Below are positions 40,515 through 48,725 of a stretch of DNA of 64,000 nt, piece by piece. The stretch's first letter is position 1, and the number at the start of each line of letters is the position of its first letter. The DNA is from CAZSXU01 sp964610505 (lineage in GTDB: Bacteria; Arandabacterota; Arandabacteria; JAGLYR01), in contig CAZSXU010000006.1 of NCBI GenBank assembly GCA_964610505.1, positions 73,411 through 137,410 on the forward strand, read 5' to 3'. The notes under the pieces are model-generated. The model searched no databases, was not told where the DNA came from, and worked only from the letters and a program-made list of their open reading frames with translations. The position numbers and the translations under genes were made by a program.

Positions 40515-42614
40515 GTGGGGAAAGACCTAGTGCTGGAGATCGGAACCGAAGAAATTCCCGCCAGCTACATTCCGCCGGCGCTCAAGCAGCTGGCGAGAGA
40601 GACGGCGGGGGCGCTGGAGAAGGAAAGGCTGCCCCACGGGAAGATCTGGACCGGTGGGACGCCGAGAAGGCTGGTCCTCAGAATCGAGGCGCTCGCCGAG
40701 AGCCAGGAGGATATATCGGTCGAGGTGGTGGGTCCGCCGAAGGCCAAGGCTTTCGATGGGGATGGGCGGCCCACCCCGGCGGCCATCGGGTTTGCGAAGA
40801 GCCAGGGAATCGACGTCGCCGCCCTCGAGGTGAAGACCCTCCCGAAGGGTGAATACATCGTGGCGGAGGTGGAGCACCGTGGCCGGCCCGCCGGGGACAT
40901 TCTGGCCCAGATCTTTCCGGATCTCGTGCTCAGGCTTGAGTTTCCGAGGTCGATGCGTTGGAGGACCGAACCGGTTCGTTTCGCTCGGCCCATCCGCTGG
41001 ATCCTGGCGTTGTTGGGCGAGGACGTTCTTCCGTTGGACGTGGCGGGTCTCGCGGCCGACCGGCTGACGTACGGGCACCGCTTTCTGTCCGAGGGACCGC
41101 TCGAGGTCGCGAGCGCGGACGCGTTTCCAGCCGTGCTGGAAGAGGCCCACGTCATGCTGGATCCGGACGTCCGGCGCGCGTGCATTGGCGAGGATATCGA
41201 ACGGCTGGCCCGCGAGAAGGGGGGGCGGGTTCACCGGGACGAAGATCTGCTCGACGAAGTTCTCTATCTCATCGAATTCCCGACGTCGGTGTGTGGAGAA
41301 TTCAGCGAGGAGTTTCTGGAGCTGCCGGCGGAGGTGGTCGTCACGGCGATGAAAGAACACCAGAAGTACTTCGCCGTGGAAAGCGCCGACGGTCGGCTTC
41401 TCCCCTTCTTCATCGCCGTGGGTAACTCCGGGGCCGACGCCGGGGACGAGGTGAAGCTCGGCAACGAGAGAGTCCTCGAGGCGAGGCTGGATGACGCAAG
41501 GTTCTACTGGCGAGAGGACCTGAAAACGAACCTCGACGACAAGGTGGAGAGCCTCTCCAAAGTGGTCTGGCAGGAGAAATTGGGAACGCTTCTCGAGAAA
41601 ACCGAAAGGGTGGTGAATCTCACGGGCGACTTGGCCTCCGCGCTGGCCCCCGAGAGTCGGGACGTGGCCGTGCGTGCGGCCCGGTTGTGCAAGGCCGATC
41701 TGGTGACCGAGATGATTCGAGACGGGAAGGAGTTCACCAAGCTCCAGGGCATCATGGGGCGCGAGTATGCAAAGGTCTCCGGAGAGCCCGACGAGGTGGC
41801 AACGGCCATCGCCGAACATTACCTTCCCCGCTTCGCCGAGGACCGCATCCCCGAGACGGTCCCGGGCGCTCTTGTGGGCATCGCCGACAAGATCGACACC
41901 GTCGTCGGATGTTTCGGGGCGGGTCTCATCCCGTCGGGGTCCCAGGATCCCTACGGTCTCAGACGGCAGGGATTGGGAGTCGTGCGGACCGTGATCGAGA
42001 GGGAATTCCACCTGAGTCTTGCCGATCTCATTGCCCGGGCCACGGCGCTTTACGGTGGCAAGCTGGGTGAGGACGCGGCACCGGTCGCCGGGAAGGTGCT
42101 GGGATTCTTCCGGACCCGCCTGGAGACCTACATCGGTGACCGAGGGTTCCGGCACGATGAAATCGTGGCGGTCCTCTCGCTGTACTGTGAGGACCCCATC
42201 GATTCGCTGGCCCGTGTGGAAGCCCTGAGGAATTTCCGCGAGGACCAGGAGTTCCAGGGCCTGATTCTGGGCTTCAAGCGGGTTCGGAACATCATCAAGA
42301 GCGTGGGGGATCTTCCCCATCTGCAGAAGGGCCTGCTGGCCGAGGAATCGGAAAAGAAACTTCATGCCTCGGTTCTGACCACGGAGAAGAGCATTCTGCC
42401 TCTGCTTGAGGAGCGCGAGTATACGAAGGCCCTCAAACTCCTGGTCATGCTGAGGGTGCGAATTGATGATCTGTTCGATCGAGTTATGGTTATGGTGGAA
42501 GACACCAGCCTTCGGAATAACCGGCTGGCCCTGCTGAGGGAAGTGGAGCGCCTGTTCCTGAAGGTCGCCGACTTCTCCAAGATCGTCATCGAGGGGGAAA
42601 CGGGCGAGAAATGA
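40515..42614 (+). CDS. glyS: Glycine--tRNA ligase beta subunit
   Basis: 699 residues, normal size. Starts LVLEIGTEEIPASYIPPALKQL, contains RMRWRTEPVRF-like SMRWRTEPVRFARPIRWILAL, AMKEHQKYF, ADLVTEMIRDGKEFTKLQGIMGREYA and SGSQDPYGLRRQGLG, all typical of GlyS, with a C-terminal anticodon-binding helical domain. GTG 40515 follows GAGGGAGG. Its stop overlaps the start of an AlkP-type phosphodiesterase gene, so an essential aaRS is translationally coupled to an envelope enzyme. Confidence 0.97.
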   Translation: MGKDLVLEIGTEEIPASYIPPALKQLARETAGALEKERLPHGKIWTGGTPRRLVLRIEALAESQEDISVEVVGPPKAKAFDGDGRPTPAAIGFAKSQGIDVAALEVKTLPKGEYIVAEVEHRGRPAGDILAQIFPDLVLRLEFPRSMRWRTEPVRFARPIRWILALLGEDVLPLDVAGLAADRLTYGHRFLSEGPLEVASADAFPAVLEEAHVMLDPDVRRACIGEDIERLAREKGGRVHRDEDLLDEVLYLIEFPTSVCGEFSEEFLELPAEVVVTAMKEHQKYFAVESADGRLLPFFIAVGNSGADAGDEVKLGNERVLEARLDDARFYWREDLKTNLDDKVESLSKVVWQEKLGTLLEKTERVVNLTGDLASALAPESRDVAVRAARLCKADLVTEMIRDGKEFTKLQGIMGREYAKVSGEPDEVATAIAEHYLPRFAEDRIPETVPGALVGIADKIDTVVGCFGAGLIPSGSQDPYGLRRQGLGVVRTVIEREFHLSLADLIARATALYGGKLGEDAAPVAGKVLGFFRTRLETYIGDRGFRHDEIVAVLSLYCEDPIDSLARVEALRNFREDQEFQGLILGFKRVRNIIKSVGDLPHLQKGLLAEESEKKLHASVLTTEKSILPLLEEREYTKALKLLVMLRVRIDDLFDRVMVMVEDTSLRNNRLALLREVERLFLKVADFSKIVIEGETGEK

Positions 42615-44314
42615 GCGAGGACCGTCCGCACGGAATCTCCTCCGGGGGACGCGTGATGGTGATCGGCCTGGACGGGGCGACGTGGGACAGGCTGGATCCC
42701 TGGATCGCGGACGGCCGCCTTCCGAATCTCGGGCGTCTCCTTGATTCGGGCGTACGGGGGCGGTTGCGGACCGTGATTCCTCCCGTCACGGCTCCGGCCT
42801 GGAGCAGCTTCATGACGGGTCTCAACCCCGGTCGGCACGGGGTGTTCGAATTCATCGTTCGAATGCGCCCGGATTTTCGCGAAGTCCCGGTCAACGCGAC
42901 GCTGAGGGACGGTGTCCCCGTCTGGACGCTTCTCTCCGAAGAGAATCGAAAGGTGATCGTGGTCAACGTGCCGGTCACCTATCCTCCCGAAAAGGTCAAC
43001 GGCATCCAGGTCAGCGGGTTCCTGACGCCCCGGGGGCGCCGGGATTTCACGCATCCCCCCGAGATCCTCGATGAGCTGGAGGAGGCGTTGGGACCGTACG
43101 AGCTGTACCACCGGGAAGTCTATCAGCCGGGGGCCGCGGGCCCCGTGCTCGACGAGCTCTACCGCGTGTTTGACTACCGTCTCGGGGTCGCGCGGTTTCT
43201 GGCGACGAAGAAGGAGTGGGATTTCCTGATGGTGCACTTCTGGGGCGTCGACCGCGCGCAACACGAGCTCTGGCATCTGGGAGACCCGGCGCACCCGGCG
43301 TACGATGAGGAGGAAGGGCGCCGTTTCGGCAAGCGCCTCCTCGACTACTACACGCGCGTCGACGACGGCATCGGTCGGCTCTGGGAGGAGGCGCGCCGGA
43401 AAAACGCCGCGTTCATCCTGATGTCCGATCACGGGTTCGGGCCCATCACCCGGTTCTTCATGCCCAACGTCTGGCTCCTCGAACAGGGTCTGCTGGTGTT
43501 GAAGCGGGATCCCATCACGGGGCTCAAGAGGCTCGCGTTTCGGGCCGGACTCACCCCGGCCGCGGCCTACCGGATGCTGATGCGACTCGGCCTGGCGCGA
43601 ATGCGGTTGTCCGGAGGGTTCTCCTCGCGCAAAGGCCTGGTCGATCGGGTCCAGAAGGTATTCCTCTCCCTCTCGGACGTGGATTGGTCCCGATCCCGGG
43701 TCTTTTCCAAGGGAAACTACGGGCAGATGTACGTCAATCTCAAGGGCCGGGAGCCCTTCGGAACGGTGGAGCCCGGATCCGAGTATGAGTCGGTTCGCGA
43801 CGAAGTGATCAAGCGGCTCAAGGAAACGCCCGATCCTGAGACGGGGGGACCTCTCTTCGGAGAGGTGTATCGCCGGGAGGACATCTACGACGGGCCGTAC
43901 GTCGATTTGGCGCCGGACATCGTGTACCTGCCGGCGGACATGAGCGCAAAGGCTCTCGGGACCATGGATTTTTCCTCCCATCGATTCATCGAGAATACCT
44001 ACGGGAACTCTGGGGATCATCGAATGGAAGGAATCCTGTTGGCCGCCGGCGATTCGCTCCGGAAGGGCAGCCGGGTCGAGGGCGCCACCATCGTAGACCT
44101 GGCCCCCACGATTCTCCACCTGATGGATTGCGAGGTCCCCAGAGCGATGGACGGGCGCGTGCTCACGTCCCTGTTCGAACCCGACGCCCTGACTCGCCGT
44201 CCCATCCGGTTCTCGGACCGAACATTGGTTCGAGGTCCCGGGGGGCGGACGTTTTCCGAAGAGGATAACGAAGAGATCCGCAGGCACCTGCGCGGTGTGG
44301 GATACGTTGGGTAG
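42611..44314 (+). CDS. AlkP-superfamily type I phosphodiesterase/phosphotransferase
   Basis: 567 residues with no signal peptide, so probably cytoplasmic or membrane-peripheral. All active-site elements are visible: Asp in VIGLDGATWD, nucleophile Thr in PPVTAPAWSSFMTG, Asp and His in GVDRAQHELW, SDHGFGP, and the final His in GDHRMEG. Members hydrolyse or transfer phosphodiesters and phosphonates using two metals, and several act on membrane-lipid or polyprenyl-linked substrates. It heads the membrane-glycan gene cluster and overlaps glyS by 4 bp (ATGA). A related lipoprotein (51074) lies at the other end of the cluster. Confidence 0.9.
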   Translation: MSEDRPHGISSGGRVMVIGLDGATWDRLDPWIADGRLPNLGRLLDSGVRGRLRTVIPPVTAPAWSSFMTGLNPGRHGVFEFIVRMRPDFREVPVNATLRDGVPVWTLLSEENRKVIVVNVPVTYPPEKVNGIQVSGFLTPRGRRDFTHPPEILDELEEALGPYELYHREVYQPGAAGPVLDELYRVFDYRLGVARFLATKKEWDFLMVHFWGVDRAQHELWHLGDPAHPAYDEEEGRRFGKRLLDYYTRVDDGIGRLWEEARRKNAAFILMSDHGFGPITRFFMPNVWLLEQGLLVLKRDPITGLKRLAFRAGLTPAAAYRMLMRLGLARMRLSGGFSSRKGLVDRVQKVFLSLSDVDWSRSRVFSKGNYGQMYVNLKGREPFGTVEPGSEYESVRDEVIKRLKETPDPETGGPLFGEVYRREDIYDGPYVDLAPDIVYLPADMSAKALGTMDFSSHRFIENTYGNSGDHRMEGILLAAGDSLRKGSRVEGATIVDLAPTILHLMDCEVPRAMDGRVLTSLFEPDALTRRPIRFSDRTLVRGPGGRTFSEEDNEEIRRHLRGVGYVG

Positions 44315-44434
44315 TCGGGAGGACGGGCTCACCCTCAAGACTAACCAACGTAGAGAATGGAAAGTGGAGAATAGACAATAGATCTCGGAGAAGAGCTTCG
44401 TAGAGAACCCGGGCCGGATGATGGAGGAGAGATC

Positions 44435-45169
44435 TTGATCCGTCGTCGAATCTCGATCGTGTTGCCCGCCTACAACGAGGAAGAGGGCATCGAAGAACAG
44501 GTTCGAGTCGTGCTCGACGCGACGGAGCCGATGGGTTTCGAAGCCCGAGAGATCATCATCGTCAACGACGGTTCCGCCGACCGCACGGGCGAGATCATCG
44601 ATCGCCTGGCGCGGGAGATCGATGAGGTTCGCGCCGTTCACCATCCCCACAATCTGGGGTACGCGGACGCGCTCAAGAACGGGTTCGGCGCCGCTCGCTA
44701 CGAATTGGTGTTTTACACCGATTCGGACCTGCAGTTCGATGTGCGGGAGATCAAGAACTTCCTGCCGGCCATCGACGACTATCATCTGGTCTGCGGGTTC
44801 CGCATCTATCGCTTCGACCCGTTCACCCGGCTTTTCCTGTCGTGGGGATACAATCTTCTGGTGAGAGTACTCTTCCAAATCCGAATTCGCGACATCGACT
44901 GCGCCTTCAAGCTCTTCCGCCGTGAGATCTTCGACCGAATTCACATCGAGTCCAAGAACTTCTTCGTCGATACCGAGATCCTGGCCAAGGCGAGAGCGTA
45001 TGGGATGCGGATGACCGAGATCGGGGTGCGGCACTATCCCCGGAAGGTCGGGCAATCCACCGTCCGGCCCTCCCATATCTGGAATACCCTGGTGGAGATC
45101 GCGAGGATGTGGTCTCGCATCTACATTCAGGGGCGGTCATCTCCCAAGGACGGGTCCCGACAGACATGA
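44435..45169 (+). CDS. Family 2 glycosyltransferase (polyprenyl-phosphate sugar synthase-like)
   Basis: 244 residues from TTG 44435, with GGAGGAGA 4 nt upstream. GT-A fold of the DPM1/ArnC-like class: RISIVLPAYNEEEGIEEQV, IIIVNDGSADRTGEIID, HNLGYADALKNGFGAARYELVFYTDSDLQFD with the DxD, then DIDCAFKLFRREIF. There is no C-terminal membrane segment, which is typical of soluble dolichol/undecaprenyl-phosphate mannose synthases. It would supply lipid-linked sugar to the GT39-like enzymes downstream. Overlaps the next gene by 4 bp. Confidence 0.92.
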   Translation: MIRRRISIVLPAYNEEEGIEEQVRVVLDATEPMGFEAREIIIVNDGSADRTGEIIDRLAREIDEVRAVHHPHNLGYADALKNGFGAARYELVFYTDSDLQFDVREIKNFLPAIDDYHLVCGFRIYRFDPFTRLFLSWGYNLLVRVLFQIRIRDIDCAFKLFRREIFDRIHIESKNFFVDTEILAKARAYGMRMTEIGVRHYPRKVGQSTVRPSHIWNTLVEIARMWSRIYIQGRSSPKDGSRQT

Positions 45170-46191
45170 CAGAGGAGACCACAACTCAGGCCGGACCGGC
45201 GGGTCCCGAGGTCGGGGGGAAGGGACGATGGGCGTGGCTGGGCTCCAAGTGGTTCCGGCTCATGGTCTCCGCCGCTCTTCTGACCTTCGTCATCTCCCGC
45301 ATTGACCGGAGGCAGCTGGGCCCGATCCTCTCGAGCATCGATCTGCGGTTGCTGCTTCTCGCCCAGGTGGCGAACTTCGTGATGCTGGGGCTCAACGCCC
45401 TTCGCTGGTGGGTGATGCTGAGAGCACAGGGAACGCGCATCAGCCTGGCACTGGCGAACTACTACTACCTGTTCGGGGCCTTTTTCAACTCCTTCATGCC
45501 GACCTCCGTCGGGGGCGATCTCGTTCGCGTGGTGGCCGCCAGCGAACACACGGGTCGCAAGTCCGTGACCCTTGCCTCGGTGGCTGTGGAACGGTTGCTC
45601 GGGTTTTTCACGCTCGTGCCCGTGAGCCTGGTGGGGATCGCTCTGACCTTTCGGGAATTCCAGCGCCCTCAGCTGCTTCTGTTTCTCGAACTCATTGCCC
45701 TGGCGACCTTTGTTCTGGTGGGAGTTCTTCTCAATGAGCGGGTGGCGCGGGGTATTCTCCGGTTCCTGAGACCCGTGTTCACGCGAATTCCCAGGGTGGA
45801 TCTGGAAACGAAGCTGGAGAGTGTCTATGACGCGGTCCGGCTCTACGGGAAGAAGCGCCGGACGCTTCTCGTCGGTTTCCTGATTTCACTTGTATCCCGC
45901 ACCGTGTGGATCTTCGGCTGCTACCTGGTGGCGGTGGGACTGGGGATGGCGACGGTGACGATGGCCCGGCTTTGCACGGTGATCCCTCTTGTGGAGCTGG
46001 CGCGCATGGCGCCCATATCCCTCGGCGGTCTGGGCGTGCGCGAGGGCACGTTCGCGGGACTCATGAGTCAATACGACGTTGCGGCCACCCCCGCCATCAT
46101 CCTTTCAGTCCTGTTCTATCTCCTCTCTCTGGTGAATGGTCTTACGGGAGGCTGCGTGTATCTGGTGCGGACGCTGGTGAAGCGTTCGTGA
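45166..46191 (+). CDS. Flippase-like integral membrane protein (UPF0104/LPG synthase TM family)
   Basis: 341 residues from ATG 45166. About eight membrane helices, with ANFVMLGLNALRWWVMLRAQG, YYYLFGAFFNSFMPTSVGGDLVRVVAASEH (signature of the family), VAVERLLGFFTLVPVSLVGIAL, and LARMAPISLGGLGVREGTFAGLM. These are the marks of the lysylphosphatidylglycerol synthase transmembrane/YbhN family, whose stand-alone members are suspected lipid flippases or associated with lipid-linked glycan pathways. Its start overlaps the GT2 gene, supporting a shared pathway. Confidence 0.9.
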   Translation: MTEETTTQAGPAGPEVGGKGRWAWLGSKWFRLMVSAALLTFVISRIDRRQLGPILSSIDLRLLLLAQVANFVMLGLNALRWWVMLRAQGTRISLALANYYYLFGAFFNSFMPTSVGGDLVRVVAASEHTGRKSVTLASVAVERLLGFFTLVPVSLVGIALTFREFQRPQLLLFLELIALATFVLVGVLLNERVARGILRFLRPVFTRIPRVDLETKLESVYDAVRLYGKKRRTLLVGFLISLVSRTVWIFGCYLVAVGLGMATVTMARLCTVIPLVELARMAPISLGGLGVREGTFAGLMSQYDVAATPAIILSVLFYLLSLVNGLTGGCVYLVRTLVKRS

Positions 46192-46205
46192 CGTCCTAGG
46201 GTGAG

Positions 46206-48725
46206 GTGAGGTCCTGTGGGGTGAGACAGAACCACGCCGGGTCGTCCACGGAAGCAACATGGATCCGGGTTGCGATCATCGCCGCTCTGGTGGTCGTTCC
46301 CCTCGTGTTGTTCTTCGATGTTCTGTTTCTGGACAAGGCGCTCGTGACGTCGTCACAGAAGCTGATGTACCCATGGACCTTCGGTGAGTCGCCGGAAACC
46401 GTTCTGGCCGAACGTTCCTTCCGTTGGGACCCCACACTCAACTACTTCCCCCGGCGCGATCTCACGCACGAGAGCCTGATGAGGGGCGAGCTTCCACTCT
46501 GGAATCCCCATTCGGCCGGAGGGATGCCCCTGTTGGCGGATTTCCAATCCGCCGTCTACTATCCCGTCAACCTGGTTCTCAACCTTGGGGATCCCCTTCG
46601 CGCTATGGGGTGGGCGGTGTTTCTCCATGTGGTTCTGGCCGGCCTGGGCACGTATGGCTTCCTTCGCTTTCGAACCCTCCCTGCCGTGGCCGCGGGGTTC
46701 GGCGGGCTGGCCTACATGATGAGCGGCTTCCTGATGACGCGAATCGGCCACCCGACCATGGTGCAGGCGGCGGCGTGGTTGCCGTGGCTGTTTCTGATTG
46801 TAGATCGCATCGTCGTGCGCGGCGAGGCGCGTTGGTTCGCGGCGCTGGCCGCGGCCGCCGCGTGCTCCATCCTGTCGGGATTCCCTCAGGTGACGGCGCA
46901 TGCCTTCGCCGCCTCGTTGCTCTACTTCATCTATCGGGGGTGTTCGGCGAGGATCGGCTCGCGCCCGTACCTCTGGGCCGCGGCGTTCGCCTCCGTCGGC
47001 GTCGGGCTGGCCGCCGTCCAGATCATCCCCACGCTGGAATTCGCGCGGCAGTCGGGTCGCATGGCCGAAGCGATTTCGGCAGAGGTCTGGAGAACGCCGG
47101 CCGTGTCGTTCCTGGGACTGCTCGTCCCCGGGATCACGGGCAATCCGGTGGAGGGGACCCTGTGGCTCGCCGCATTCAAAGGGACGGCGACCCACCCCAA
47201 CGACATCGGGTTGGTGGCCTACGTTGGGGTGCTTCCCCTGGTGTTCGGTCTTCTGGCGTTTGCCCGTTTCCGGCAGGATGGAGAGGTCAGGTTCCTTTCG
47301 GGCCTGGCCGTTCTCGCGGTCGTGGGTTCCATGTCATCCTCGGTGTTCTCGGCCCTCTACCTGTTTCTGCCCGGCGCCGGTGCGGCCCAGGCGGACCGGC
47401 TGGCTTTCCTTCTGAGTTTCTGCCTGGCGGTTTTGGGCGCCAAGGGTTTTGCCGCCGTCTCCGCGGGTACGCTGAGGCAGAGCCGATCATTCTTTGCCGG
47501 CTCCCTGGCCGTTATTGGAGTGCTTCTGGGATTCGTCGGGGCATTGGCGCTCCTCGGTCGCCGGACGCTCGCGCACGTCGCGGGAGCACTCTCGCCGCCT
47601 CTGTCCTCGGGTCTCTGGGACAGGGCGCTCTCCCCCAAGGTTCGGGAATTTCTCGCGCGCGATCTCGACGGCTGGTTTCGCTACGAGCTCGGCCAGCTTC
47701 GCTGGCCGGTCCTTCTCCTCCTCGCCGCCCTGCTCCTTGTGGTTCTCTGGAGGTCCGGCCGCGGTGGGCGGTGGCTTCGTTGGGTGGCCGTCGGAGTCAC
47801 CGGTCTTGATTTGCTCCTGTTCGCAGGGGCGTACTACACGCCGCAGCCGATCGCGGGATTTCTGGAGGAAACACCCGGCATCCGGTTTCTCCAGGAAGAG
47901 CGGCGGGAGCCGTCCCGCATCGTTCGAGCGTTCTCGGACGCGGTTCTGGCCGCCAACCTCAACGCCGTGCTGGGGATCGACGATGCGCAGGGCTACAACG
48001 CGCTCATGGTCGATCACTACGGCAGGCTGTTCGATCTTGCGGCGCGGGGAACATACGTGCAAAACAAGAAAATCGACGCGCCCAGCGATCCCGGTGCCTT
48101 CGCCTCACCGGTCTTTGATCTCCTGAATGTGGAATACGTCGTTATGGAGGGAAATCCTGAATGGATGAAAGACCTGGAAGCCCATCCACGCTTCTCCGAT
48201 GGGGGGCTCGAGCGGGTGTTTGCCCGAGATCTTGTCATCTACCGGAACGAAGATTTTCTGCCTCGCGCGCTGTGGTTGCCCGGGCCGCGGTTCCATGAGT
48301 CGGAGGAGCTGGTCACGGCAGGGATCGCAAGTTCCGGGTTCGACCCTTCGCGATCGGTTCTTCTCGAAGGCGACCCCGGGAACGTTCCCTGGTGGTCGGC
48401 CGCGGGCGGGGGGGGCGGCCGTGCGCGCCTGGTTTCCCATGAAGATCTATCCGTGGTAGTGGAAACTTCGTCCGAGCACCCGGGGTGGGTTCGATGGGCG
48501 GAGGCGGATTACCCCGGTTGGCGCGTCAAGGTGGATGGTGCGGAGGTGCTCTCCTGGCGGTCCGACCTTGCGCTTCGAGCCATACCGGTTCCCGGGGGAC
48601 GGCACGAGATTGAGATGACGATGGATCCGGTTTCGACGCGATTGGGTCTTGGCCTTACGCTGTTCTCGACGGTGGTCCTCGTCCTTCTCTCACAGGTGGT
48701 TCAACCGAGGCGAGGCGAAACGTGA
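46206..48725 (+). CDS. YfhO family membrane protein (GT-C type glycosyltransferase)
   Basis: 839 residues. GTG 46206 is used here; a GTG at 46221 is an alternative. A long polytopic N-terminal part contains FFDVLFLDKALVTSSQKLMYPW, the loop with Asp (RRDLTHESLMRGELPLWNPHSAGGMPLLAD), and GFPQVTAHAFAASLLYF, all typical of YfhO proteins. These are GT-C-like and in Gram-positives glycosylate lipoteichoic acid using polyprenyl-P sugars. The C-terminal 250 residues form a periplasmic domain (LEVVVETSSEHPGWVRWAEADYPGWRVKVDGA-like end) followed by one helix. Likely uses the product of the GT2 enzyme. Overlaps the next gene by 4 bp (GTGA). Confidence 0.85.
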   Translation: MRSCGVRQNHAGSSTEATWIRVAIIAALVVVPLVLFFDVLFLDKALVTSSQKLMYPWTFGESPETVLAERSFRWDPTLNYFPRRDLTHESLMRGELPLWNPHSAGGMPLLADFQSAVYYPVNLVLNLGDPLRAMGWAVFLHVVLAGLGTYGFLRFRTLPAVAAGFGGLAYMMSGFLMTRIGHPTMVQAAAWLPWLFLIVDRIVVRGEARWFAALAAAAACSILSGFPQVTAHAFAASLLYFIYRGCSARIGSRPYLWAAAFASVGVGLAAVQIIPTLEFARQSGRMAEAISAEVWRTPAVSFLGLLVPGITGNPVEGTLWLAAFKGTATHPNDIGLVAYVGVLPLVFGLLAFARFRQDGEVRFLSGLAVLAVVGSMSSSVFSALYLFLPGAGAAQADRLAFLLSFCLAVLGAKGFAAVSAGTLRQSRSFFAGSLAVIGVLLGFVGALALLGRRTLAHVAGALSPPLSSGLWDRALSPKVREFLARDLDGWFRYELGQLRWPVLLLLAALLLVVLWRSGRGGRWLRWVAVGVTGLDLLLFAGAYYTPQPIAGFLEETPGIRFLQEERREPSRIVRAFSDAVLAANLNAVLGIDDAQGYNALMVDHYGRLFDLAARGTYVQNKKIDAPSDPGAFASPVFDLLNVEYVVMEGNPEWMKDLEAHPRFSDGGLERVFARDLVIYRNEDFLPRALWLPGPRFHESEELVTAGIASSGFDPSRSVLLEGDPGNVPWWSAAGGGGGRARLVSHEDLSVVVETSSEHPGWVRWAEADYPGWRVKVDGAEVLSWRSDLALRAIPVPGGRHEIEMTMDPVSTRLGLGLTLFSTVVLVLLSQVVQPRRGET

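Noticed and set aside
42362..45076. Antisense open frame of about 900 codons opposite the AlkP and GT2 genes
   Set aside because: Overlaps three well-recognised genes on the other strand and shows no family signature.
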